From: an uncultured Lachnospiraceae bacterium
Lineage (GTDB): Bacteria > Bacillota_A > Clostridia > Lachnospirales > Lachnospiraceae
Direction: 5' to 3'
Length of the DNA stretch: 5,375 nucleotides
Assembly: GCA_902767195.1 (NCBI GenBank)
Contig: CACXGS010000104.1
Span: forward strand, 1 to 5,375
Shown: positions 1-5,375 of the stretch, piece after piece
Layout: each line of letters opens with the position of its first letter
How positions within the stretch are numbered: the stretch's first letter is position 1
Translations under genes and position numbers: made by a program
Notes under the pieces: model-generated
Database searches by the model: none
What the model saw: only the letters and a program-made list of their open reading frames with translations
What the model was told of the DNA's origin: nothing

Positions 1-1128
1 GCAAATGCAGCTCTCTCCTTCAACTCTAAATATACCAACGGCTTTTCTACAGATAATAAACTGTATTACTCCCTTGAGAGCGGAAAGACCGGCGGCAAGC
101 TGTATTCCGGATGCATCAAACGAGGCGGCCTGATGAAGACTGTGTCAAAGGGCGTCGTTGGCGGAAACTTTACCGGCAAAGTTACCAATTATTTTGATGA
201 AGCTGCAAGATATCAGGTATTCAGCAAAGCATTCAAGAAAACTTCTGTAATTTACAAGAACGGAAAGCCCTTTACCGGATGGAACACCACCAACAAGAGC
301 TTTGTCCGCGGTTATTATACCGACGGAAGAATCGATACTTCTGTAAATCACTGGAAGAAACACAAGAAAAAATGGTATTACCTTGAAAAAGGTGTAATCT
401 ATCATAATAAAAATGACAAAAAGGGTCCTTCCAAGAAAGCCCTGAAGACAACCGGTCTGAATTACTTCGGTCATACTGCAGCGCCAAAGGGCCTGAAATA
501 CAACTACTATCTGAAGTCAGACGGTTCTCTGGTCGCTGATGTATTCAGTGTTGATAAGAGCTGGTTAAAGAAGAATGTCCGGATCATGGTTAACCTCAAG
601 GCCGGCGTAGATAATGTAACCTTTATGGGAGCCTACAAAGGCAAGTATTCTATTCCTTTAAAGACTGTAGTTACTACCTGTTCCGGAAGCTCAAGCATGC
701 GTGCCAAGCTTGTGCGCGGCTACCACGGAAGAGGATGGTGGGGCTTAGGAAGAACAGGCCGCTCCAGAAAGAGAGACTTCATTTTCAAGAGCAGATACTA
801 TTATCGTAATGCCGTATCGATTCTGTACTCCGGATCACTCTTCCACTCTGCAAGATACCTGAAGCACAACAACCCGCACAGTCTTTCCACAAGTCCTTTC
901 AATGCCATGGGCAAGAAAAACGTTACAACCAAATGTGTACGTCTCCAGCTTGTGAATACTAAGATTGTATGGAACCTCAGCAAAAAAGCCAAGAAGGCAT
1001 CCGTTAAGTTTGTATCCAAGAAGGCTACTGACAAGAATGCCTGGCTGCCATTCGGAAATACAGAACTTTCCGATTCAACAGGTGTGAAATACTGGAAGAA
1101 GAACTACGATCCTTCCGGCAAGTTTTAA
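1..1128 (+). CDS. L,D-transpeptidase-like cell-wall protein, 5'-truncated by the window edge
   Basis: The frame is open from base 1 (375 codons seen) and stops with TAA; the ATG at 133 is probably internal because the protein-like sequence continues upstream of it. The first half is lysine- and aromatic-rich with cell-wall-binding-like elements such as KNGKPFTGW (256-282), GYYTDGR (310-330) and WYYLEKG (373-393). From about 577 to 1010 it resembles a YkuD L,D-transpeptidase domain: a VRIMVNLKAG strand, KTVVTTCSGSSS, FHS with the likely catalytic His at 844-846, and CVRL with the likely catalytic Cys at 934-936 and Arg at 940-942. Family members cross-link peptidoglycan outside the cell; the signal peptide would lie off the window. 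The usual SHGC motif reads TTKC here, so activity is uncertain and a non-catalytic wall-binding role is possible. A strong terminator follows. Confidence 0.72.
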   Translation, partial: ANAALSFNSKYTNGFSTDNKLYYSLESGKTGGKLYSGCIKRGGLMKTVSKGVVGGNFTGKVTNYFDEAARYQVFSKAFKKTSVIYKNGKPFTGWNTTNKSFVRGYYTDGRIDTSVNHWKKHKKKWYYLEKGVIYHNKNDKKGPSKKALKTTGLNYFGHTAAPKGLKYNYYLKSDGSLVADVFSVDKSWLKKNVRIMVNLKAGVDNVTFMGAYKGKYSIPLKTVVTTCSGSSSMRAKLVRGYHGRGWWGLGRTGRSRKRDFIFKSRYYYRNAVSILYSGSLFHSARYLKHNNPHSLSTSPFNAMGKKNVTTKCVRLQLVNTKIVWNLSKKAKKASVKFVSKKATDKNAWLPFGNTELSDSTGVKYWKKNYDPSGKF

Positions 1129-1150
1129 TCAATCATTTTAAGTACAGAAC

Positions 1151-1185
1151 AAAAGCCATGCAGACACCGCCTGCATGGCTTTTTT
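1151..1185. terminator. Bidirectional rho-independent terminator between convergent genes
   Basis: A perfect 13-bp stem pairs 1151-1163 with 1171-1183 around a 7-nt loop. On the + strand it runs into six T's (1180-1185) and ends the transpeptidase-like gene 22 nt after its stop. On the - strand the same hairpin begins 8 nt past the ATPase stop and ends in TTTTGTTCT, so it probably also ends the thiamine operon, with a weaker U-tract in that direction. Confidence 0.9.
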
Positions 1186-1190
1186 CATGA

Positions 1191-1946
1191 TTATAAACAC
1201 GACAGAATCTGTTTTTTGATGTTTAAGAACTCTTCGGTTAGATCAAAGTTCTCCGGTCGCCCGGCTCTGTCGGGAAGAACCATTTCCTCCCTGATCTTTC
1301 CCGGTTTCCCGGACAGGACATAAATCCGGTCAGAAAGTGTGATGGCCTCGTCTATATCATGGGTGATGAAGAGTGTGGACAGTCCGATCTTTCTCATCAC
1401 ATCCAGATACCAGCGATGCATGGCTTTGCGGGTAATGGAATCCAGCGCACTGAAAGGTTCGTCCAATAGTACAACTCCCCTGGAAGACAGGTAGGTCCGA
1501 AGAAGGGCAGCCCTCTGCCTCATCCCTCCGGATAACTGTACCGGGTACAGGTCCTGGGTCCCTTCCAGTCCGAATTCCTCAAAAAGGGGCGATGCCTGTT
1601 CCCTTGCTTCCTTCTTCTTCACCCCTCTGAGGATCAGAGGAAGACTCACGTTATCGATAATTTTCTTGTGCCGAAGGAGCATATCCTTCTGCAGCATGTA
1701 GCTGATTCTCCCCGGAGAACCGGTGATATCCTGAGATTCCAGATAGACCTGTCCACGGTCCGGGAGCGTCAGTCCCGCGATGGCATTAAAAAGAGTAGTT
1801 TTCCCTCCTCCGCTCGCACCGACAAGAGAGACCAGTTCTCCTTTTTTCAGTTCCACTTTGACATCCTCAATGATTATTCTTCCGTTATAGGACTTTGTTA
1901 TGTTTTCCGTCCACAGAAGCGGGGAATTATTCCGGGAGATAGTCAT
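1191..1946 (-). CDS. thiZ: ABC transporter ATP-binding protein, ThiZ/SsuB/TauB-like
   Basis: This 251-residue protein is the ATP-hydrolysing subunit of the importer encoded with it and would sit on the cytoplasmic face of the permease. All nucleotide-binding motifs are intact: Walker A GASGGGKT (43-50), Q-loop Gln86, signature LSGGMRQR (138-145), Walker B VVLLDEP (158-164) with catalytic Glu163, D-loop SALD (166-169) and switch His196. Length is normal for the nitrate/taurine/thiamine-precursor subfamily. The ATG overlaps the end of the substrate-binding gene by 20 nt and has a weak AGGA (1954-1957) 7 nt upstream, which suggests translational coupling. It is the last gene of the operon. The ATPase alone does not fix the substrate; the thiamine link comes from the riboswitch and neighbours, so the gene symbol is an inference from context. 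Confidence 0.9.
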   Translation of the reverse strand: MTISRNNSPLLWTENITKSYNGRIIIEDVKVELKKGELVSLVGASGGGKTTLFNAIAGLTLPDRGQVYLESQDITGSPGRISYMLQKDMLLRHKKIIDNVSLPLILRGVKKKEAREQASPLFEEFGLEGTQDLYPVQLSGGMRQRAALLRTYLSSRGVVLLDEPFSALDSITRKAMHRWYLDVMRKIGLSTLFITHDIDEAITLSDRIYVLSGKPGKIREEMVLPDRAGRPENFDLTEEFLNIKKQILSCL

Positions 1947-2943
1947 TGGTAAATCCTGTTCCGGTCAGATCTTTCTCTGTCAGCTTCTTCTCATACAGCC
2001 AGCTGTAGAAGGCGTTCCAGCGATTCTCGTCAAAAACACCCCAGCGGTCGGCGTCGCTGATGTATTCTTTTGAAAGATATTCCTGACTCTTATAAACCAG
2101 TTCTTCCTGGCCTTTTAACGATCCTGTATTATCCCCCTCAATCAGATAGTCTGCTGCCTCTTTTGGATTCTCCACGGCATATTCATATCCTTTGCGGGTG
2201 GCTTCAAGAAATGCTTTTGTCTCATCCGGATGGTCTTTCAGATACTGATTATTGGCAATCAGCGTCGGTGTATAATAGTCAAACACAGGATCCAGATCCC
2301 GCAGATTCCAGTAATCCACCGGAACACCTTCCACTTCTGCGTTTACCCCGCTCCATCCGTAGAAAACCCAGACACAATCGGTCTGACCGGCCTTCAGGGC
2401 AGCTGGTTCATCCGTAAGATTATTGGGAATCTGTTTCACTTTGCTAAAATCACCGCCGTCTTCCGTTACAAGCTGTTCCAGCATGGCGAGCTCAACCGGC
2501 AACTGCCAGGTTGAATATCTTTTCCCTTCCATTCCTTTCGGACTGTCGATCCCGTCACCTTTGCGGGAAATGATCCCGGAAGTATTATGCTGAACCAGGG
2601 CAGCCACTGCCGTGATCTCCAGATCATTTACCAGGGCGGAGGCGGAAGTGTCCTGAGCGTCAACGGCAAACTGGGCCTGGCCGGAAGCACACATGGCCAC
2701 AGCCCCGTCCTCCGGCGGCTGGACAATCTCCACCGAAAGCCCTGCTTCCTTATAATAGCCTAATGCCTGGGCAACATAGAGACCGGTGTGATTCGTGTTA
2801 GGTGTCCAGTCAAGGGAAACCGTAATCTTACTCTTTTCTTCTTTTTTGTCAGCCGGAGCGGTCCCGCCACATCCGGTCAGTCCTATGATCAAAGACATGA
2901 CCAGTATTCCTGCTGTCAGTTTCTTACGATAGTCTTTTCTCAT
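1927..2943 (-). CDS. thiY: ThiY-like (NMT1/THI5 family) substrate-binding lipoprotein
   Basis: This 338-residue protein would be the extracellular solute receptor of the importer. A lipoprotein signal is clear: basic N-terminus, hydrophobic stretch 11-22 and lipobox LTGC with the lipidated Cys25, followed by a charged linker (32-39). The mature part begins ITVSLDWTPNTNHTGLYVA (40-58), a hallmark of the NMT1/ThiY group that binds pyrimidine precursors of thiamine (HMP or its formylamino form), and continues as a full periplasmic-binding-protein fold to the C-terminus. The ATG has a near-perfect AGGAGG (2954-2959) 10 nt upstream. It lies 36 nt after the permease stop and overlaps the ATPase start by 20 nt. 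Family relatives bind other aromatic ligands, so the substrate is inferred mainly from the upstream TPP riboswitch. I cannot verify ligand-contacting residues without an alignment. Confidence 0.88.
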   Translation of the reverse strand: MRKDYRKKLTAGILVMSLIIGLTGCGGTAPADKKEEKSKITVSLDWTPNTNHTGLYVAQALGYYKEAGLSVEIVQPPEDGAVAMCASGQAQFAVDAQDTSASALVNDLEITAVAALVQHNTSGIISRKGDGIDSPKGMEGKRYSTWQLPVELAMLEQLVTEDGGDFSKVKQIPNNLTDEPAALKAGQTDCVWVFYGWSGVNAEVEGVPVDYWNLRDLDPVFDYYTPTLIANNQYLKDHPDETKAFLEATRKGYEYAVENPKEAADYLIEGDNTGSLKGQEELVYKSQEYLSKEYISDADRWGVFDENRWNAFYSWLYEKKLTEKDLTGTGFTNDYLPE

Positions 2944-2979
2944 CGTCAGTATTCCTCCTAAAGTAATTATAATAAATAA

Positions 2980-3762
2980 CTAATCTTTCAATCGCTCTCT
3001 CTCTGCTTTATACCAGGGCATTGACCAATCCCGAAGCAGATTAACAATCCCCATCAGAGCCAGGCTGATCACAATAATAAACAGAATCACGGCAAACATT
3101 TTATCAAAGGCATAGGCTTTTTTCACCCTTGTCATATAGACACCAAGACCCACAAAACCTCCCAGCCATTCTGATATGACCGCCGCTACAACAGCGTATG
3201 ATGCGGAAACTTTCAATCCGGAGAAAAAGTAGGGGATTGCCTCCGGAAATTTAACATGACGAAAAATATCCATCTCAGAAGCCCCCATGGACCGCATCAG
3301 TGCAATGGCATCCTGATCCACGCTTCCAAAGCCTTCCAGCAGCCCGACTGTGATAGGAAAAAAGGTAGTAATGACCACCAGGGTAATCTTAGGCATCATT
3401 CCAAATCCCATCCAGAGAACCAGCAGAGGGGCAATCGCTATGGTGGGGATTGTCTGGGTAATGACCATCAAGGGATAAAAAGCCCGGTAAAGAAGGGGCA
3501 CGCGATCCATCAATGTGGCAATAAAGAAAGCCAGCATCACACCAATCAGCAGTCCGTACACGGCTTCCAGGAGCGTAACTCCGGCGTGGCTGAGAATCAT
3601 GATCCGGTCAGTAAAAAGGGCCCGGATCACATCCAGGGGGGAAGGCAGCATATAAGAAGGCACAATCCCCGTATCACTCAAAATCTCCCATATCAGGAGC
3701 ACCAGCAGAAAAGTCACCAGGGCCGGAAGATTATTGATGATGCTTTGACACTTTCTTTTCAA
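2980..3762 (-). CDS. thiX: ABC transporter permease, ThiX/SsuC-like
   Basis: This 260-residue integral membrane protein has about six hydrophobic segments (roughly 11-30, 62-84, 95-118, 124-143, 184-206, 220-243). Between segments four and five it carries the EAA loop that docks the ATPase, with the diagnostic Gly160 in MRSMGAS and the FPEAIP end (172-177). The PSYMLPSP stretch near residues 35-42 is typical of this permease family (BPD_transp_1). The start is TTG at 3760-3762: an in-frame TGA lies two codons upstream and no ATG gives a sensible N-terminus. The gene overlaps the thiamine-binding gene by 32 nt, which suggests coupled translation. It would form the channel, as a homodimer, for the thiamine precursor delivered by the lipoprotein encoded next. 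The family is certain; the substrate is inferred from context. Confidence 0.9.
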   Translation of the reverse strand: MKRKCQSIINNLPALVTFLLVLLIWEILSDTGIVPSYMLPSPLDVIRALFTDRIMILSHAGVTLLEAVYGLLIGVMLAFFIATLMDRVPLLYRAFYPLMVITQTIPTIAIAPLLVLWMGFGMMPKITLVVITTFFPITVGLLEGFGSVDQDAIALMRSMGASEMDIFRHVKFPEAIPYFFSGLKVSASYAVVAAVISEWLGGFVGLGVYMTRVKKAYAFDKMFAVILFIIVISLALMGIVNLLRDWSMPWYKAERERLKD

Positions 3763-4027
3763 TGGTCAGCACTTCTCCTTCCGGTTTGTAAGCAATCTTT
3801 ACATAGGTACTCATAGCCTCGCATCCGGCTTTTGCCGCGACAATCTGGCAATTTCTCACGATCTCCATAAGACCGTCATAATCTCCCTCAATGGTCGTCT
3901 CAAAAGGACCGACATAATAATTGTATCCGGTGGATTTGATGTAATCAATCACTTCATCCACGATACGAATCACTTCATTATCATCAGTTACTGTGGGCAG
4001 TACCTGGATCGCTACACTTGCATTCAT
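3731..4027 (-). CDS. MTH1187/YkoF-type thiamine-binding protein (DUF77 family)
   Basis: This 98-residue protein has no signal peptide or membrane segment and should be cytoplasmic. It matches the small ferredoxin-like MTH1187 family (Thiamine_BP, PF01910): an initial strand MNASVAIQVLP, a helix (18-33) and the conserved GPFETTIEGD turn (40-49), then a second helix and the strand STYVKIAY. Family members bind thiamine or its pyrimidine precursor; whether this one acts as a carrier, buffer or sensor is not known from sequence. It is the first gene after the TPP riboswitch. The ATG at 4025-4027 has a strong AAAGGAG (4033-4039) 6 nt upstream. Its last 32 nt overlap the permease gene. Its place in front of an ABC importer argues that it handles the imported compound or tunes the transporter. 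Confidence 0.87.
   Translation of the reverse strand: MNASVAIQVLPTVTDDNEVIRIVDEVIDYIKSTGYNYYVGPFETTIEGDYDGLMEIVRNCQIVAAKAGCEAMSTYVKIAYKPEGEVLTIEKKVSKHHQ
3775..3780 (-). promoter_or_regulatory. Ribosome binding site deciding the TTG start of the permease
   Basis: AAGGAG read on the - strand lies inside the end of the upstream thiamine-binding gene, 12 nt before the TTG at 3760-3762. The spacing is longer than ideal, and with the rare start codon it suggests modest initiation helped by ribosomes terminating just downstream. Confidence 0.55.
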
Positions 4028-4050
4028 AGAGTTCTCCTTTCCATATATTC

Positions 4051-4078
4051 AAAAAGCGCCTGCATAATGCAGGCGCTT
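4051..4078 (-). terminator. Riboswitch-controlled intrinsic terminator
   Basis: Read on the - strand, an 11-bp GC-rich stem (4068-4078 with 4054-4064) closes a TTA loop and ends in five T's (4055-4051). It lies between the TPP aptamer and the first start codon, as expected for an expression platform working by premature termination. Its 5' arm (4064-4075) can instead pair with aptamer bases 4112-4123, giving a mutually exclusive antiterminator. Confidence 0.88.
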
Positions 4079-4099
4079 CAATGACACTCCGATCCAAAC

Positions 4100-4182
4100 G
4101 AACACTTCCTACGCTGGCATTATCCAAACAGGTTAAGGGGTCTAAGTCGATACTTACTCTCAGCACAGGGCTCCCCCGGTTC
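4100..4182 (-). promoter_or_regulatory. TPP riboswitch aptamer (THI element)
   Basis: The - strand carries the conserved THI-box blocks in order: GGGGGAGCC (4177-4169), GCTGAGAG (4163-4156), a variable hairpin TAAGT/ACTTA (4155-4142), CCCC (4140-4137), AACCTG (4133-4128) and GGATAATGCCAGCGTAGG (4125-4108). A closing P1 helix can form from GAAC (4182-4179) and GTTC (4103-4100). It binds thiamine pyrophosphate; with the terminator just downstream it should switch off the four-gene operon when TPP is plentiful. Confidence 0.96.
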
Positions 4183-4198
4183 TATATATTATATTCAG

Positions 4199-4227
4199 AT
4201 AATAAATCAAATTCCGGCAAAAATCAA
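4199..4227 (-). promoter_or_regulatory. Probable sigma-A promoter of the thiamine operon
   Basis: On the - strand a TTGATT -35 box (4227-4222) is followed after exactly 17 nt by a TATTAT -10 box (4204-4199). Transcription would start near 4192, about ten bases before the aptamer, giving a leader of about 165 nt. A nearby TATAAT (4193-4188) has no well-spaced -35 box. The promoter is predicted from consensus only. Confidence 0.7.
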
Positions 4228-4269
4228 GGCCTTTATCGTCCGCTTCCTCTTCCCGGCCCGATGAGGTCT

Positions 4270-5244
4270 CTAGAAATAAACCAGCTCCTCTTCCGGCATC
4301 TGGGCGGCTTCAATCCTCTGAGCATAGAGAACCGGGCCCTCGTCCTTATAATTATCATCATACTCTTTCCGGATCTGGGCAGTCAGCCGGATCCACATCT
4401 TATTCTTCACTGACTTTATGGTGGATGATTTGGCATGATTCATATGGCAGATATATCCGATAAACTGAATATCATCCGCGCAGCAGGTCATTGCATGCCG
4501 TCCCGGGACAAAAATCCCCTTTGGCATGCGGAGCGACTTAAACACTCTTACGGTCATCTCGATGGTCTTTCCGTCATACACCTCCGGTCTCTCCATGGCA
4601 TCCACAAACCAGATCCCGTAATCCTCGTCTTCAAGATGGATCGTATCCCCTGTGATATCAAAGGGGAGTTCCTCCTCTTCCTCTCCCAGATCCTCAGGAT
4701 TCAGCGCATCAAAAACCACCTGGGCCTGCCGGTTCACCGCCTTGATACTCCTTCTCCAGGTTCCCCGGGGAGAATCCTTGGTACAGCGGTTGATCACTAC
4801 CAGCTCCGCCATCTTAAACATCTCCACAGCCAGAGATCTCATATTATTCATATACAGGTCAAATGTGGTGGCATCCATATTCATGATGGTCTGGAACACC
4901 CGCAGAGGCGTCTCATCCATGGCAGTGAAAAGATCTTCCAGAGACCACATCCCGTTATATTCGACAATAACCCTGTCCGGAAAATGCTCCACAATCTTGG
5001 CGTTCAGAAATTCTGCAGTGAAATCTTCCGGCTCTTCCACATACTCGATCTTGCAGCCGGTTCTCTGAAGAAGGTCGTCATCATACTCCTCCAGACCTTC
5101 CTCGCAGGCAATAATCAGTGTGCGCTGACCGTCATTAAAATAATCCTCTTCCAATGTCTCCTGGATAAAGGTCGTCTTTCCTCCCTCCAGAAATCCGAGA
5201 AACAGATAGACCGGAATCTCCATCGTACTCTTTTTACCAATCAT
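4270..5244 (-). CDS. Atypical G3E (COG0523/CobW-like) P-loop protein with YcgQ-like C-terminal domain
   Basis: This 324-residue cytoplasmic protein begins IPVYLFLGFLEGGKTTF, a G3E P-loop (17-24, GFLEGGKT), followed by a Walker-B-like VIVEYNG (92-98). The NKxD position reads NRCT (152-155) and the CxCC metal motif usual between P-loop and Walker B is absent. An acidic linker (184-192) leads to a C-terminal domain (about 212-324) with FVPGRHAMTCCADD (245-258), Cys266 and His267, and an ending PVLYAQRIE plus PEEELVYF. That part resembles the DUF1980 tail of YcgQ/TIGR03943 proteins rather than a normal CobW_C domain. G3E relatives insert or deliver metals using GTP; this one may serve a metal-linked partner, but its function is unknown. 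The ATG at 5242-5244 has GGAGG (5253-5257) 8 nt upstream, favouring it over Met8. It follows another G3E gene by 47 nt. Confidence 0.8.
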   Translation of the reverse strand: MIGKKSTMEIPVYLFLGFLEGGKTTFIQETLEEDYFNDGQRTLIIACEEGLEEYDDDLLQRTGCKIEYVEEPEDFTAEFLNAKIVEHFPDRVIVEYNGMWSLEDLFTAMDETPLRVFQTIMNMDATTFDLYMNNMRSLAVEMFKMAELVVINRCTKDSPRGTWRRSIKAVNRQAQVVFDALNPEDLGEEEEELPFDITGDTIHLEDEDYGIWFVDAMERPEVYDGKTIEMTVRVFKSLRMPKGIFVPGRHAMTCCADDIQFIGYICHMNHAKSSTIKSVKNKMWIRLTAQIRKEYDDNYKDEGPVLYAQRIEAAQMPEEELVYF

Positions 5245-5291
5245 ACTCTTGTCCTCCAGCTACTCTGATCTTCTTAAATTTCTTCGAAAAA

Positions 5292-5375
5292 TCAGAGTCC
5301 GAACAGGTCTTTCAGTTTGTCTTCTTTTAAATGGGCTCCAATCACGCAAATCCGTCCGGTATAATCGGATGATCC
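5292..5375 (-). CDS. C-terminal end of a second G3E/CobW-like protein, cut by the window edge
   Basis: Reading inward from the right edge on the - strand gives 27 codons ending in TGA at 5292-5294. The residues TGRICVIGAHLKEDKLKDLF match the closing strand-helix of CobW_C domains, where a pattern like R-I-V-F-I-G is followed by a short helix ending the protein. Only this tail is visible, so the P-loop and metal motif cannot be judged. It is co-directional with the complete G3E gene and separated from it by 47 nt with no convincing terminator, so the two are probably co-transcribed. The assignment rests on a short match and on the neighbouring gene's family. Confidence 0.65.
   Translation of the reverse strand, partial: GSSDYTGRICVIGAHLKEDKLKDLFGL

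Noticed and set aside
3256..3816. 186-codon + strand open frame across the permease gene
   Set aside because: It is antisense to a clear ABC permease; the His/Gln/Gly/Lys-rich composition is what reverse-complemented hydrophobic codons give, and no family is recognisable.
3984..4166. 60-codon - strand frame covering the riboswitch
   Set aside because: It consists of aptamer and terminator sequence translated in one frame; the conserved RNA motifs explain the region.
4188..4210. Alternative promoter using TATAAT (4193-4188) with a second TTGATT (4210-4205)
   Set aside because: The spacing is only 11 nt, too short for a sigma-A promoter; the TTGATT-17-TATTAT pair fits much better.
4225..4264. 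GGCC...GGCC pairing as a terminator for the G3E gene
   Set aside because: GGCC is self-complementary by chance, the stem is only 4 bp with a long loop, and the following T-run overlaps the promoter -35 region.
4435..5268. Long 277-codon open frame on the + strand opposite the G3E gene
   Set aside because: It lies almost wholly antisense to a well-supported gene, is rich in His/Leu/Ile typical of a complement-frame shadow, and shows no recognisable domain or convincing RBS.
5245..5291. Possible hairpin terminator between the two G3E genes (CTGAT/ATCAG flanking a T-rich stretch)
   Set aside because: Only a 5-bp stem with a long poorly pairing interior, and the T-run is not placed after the stem.

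Overview
The window looks like chromosomal DNA from a Gram-positive anaerobe of the class Clostridia, most likely Lachnospiraceae. This rests on the protein styles, strong AGGAGG-type ribosome binding sites, mid-range GC and the gene families present. The genus cannot be named from the sequence. No mobile element, CRISPR array, tRNA or rRNA is visible.

Layout, left to right. (1) Positions 1-1128 (+): the 3' part of a secreted cell-wall protein with aromatic/glycine repeat-like sequence followed by a divergent YkuD-type L,D-transpeptidase domain. (2) Positions 1151-1185: a strong hairpin terminator shared with the convergent operon on the other strand. (3) Positions 4227 down to 1191 (-): a complete thiamine-related transport operon. 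In transcription order it has a promoter, a TPP riboswitch, a riboswitch-linked terminator, a small MTH1187-type thiamine-binding protein, an ABC permease, a ThiY-like lipoprotein and an ABC ATPase. (4) Positions 5375 down to 4270 (-): two tandem G3E (COG0523/CobW-like) P-loop proteins. The upstream one is seen only as its last 27 codons. The downstream one is complete and atypical.

How the genes work together. When TPP is scarce, the leader RNA can form an alternative pairing between the aptamer's 3' core and the terminator's 5' arm, letting RNA polymerase reach the four genes. The lipoprotein would capture a pyrimidine thiamine precursor (or thiamine), the permease and ATPase would import it, and the small cytoplasmic protein would bind thiamine or a precursor. 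When TPP is abundant the aptamer closes, the terminator forms and the operon is shut off. Overlapping gene ends suggest translational coupling.

The most unusual gene is the complete G3E protein. It keeps a P-loop, but has no CxCC metal motif, has a degenerate NKxD motif, and carries a C-terminal domain resembling the conserved tail of the YcgQ/TIGR03943 (DUF1980) family with a Cys-Cys pair. I did not find a clearly new multi-gene system; the G3E pair is the best candidate for follow-up.
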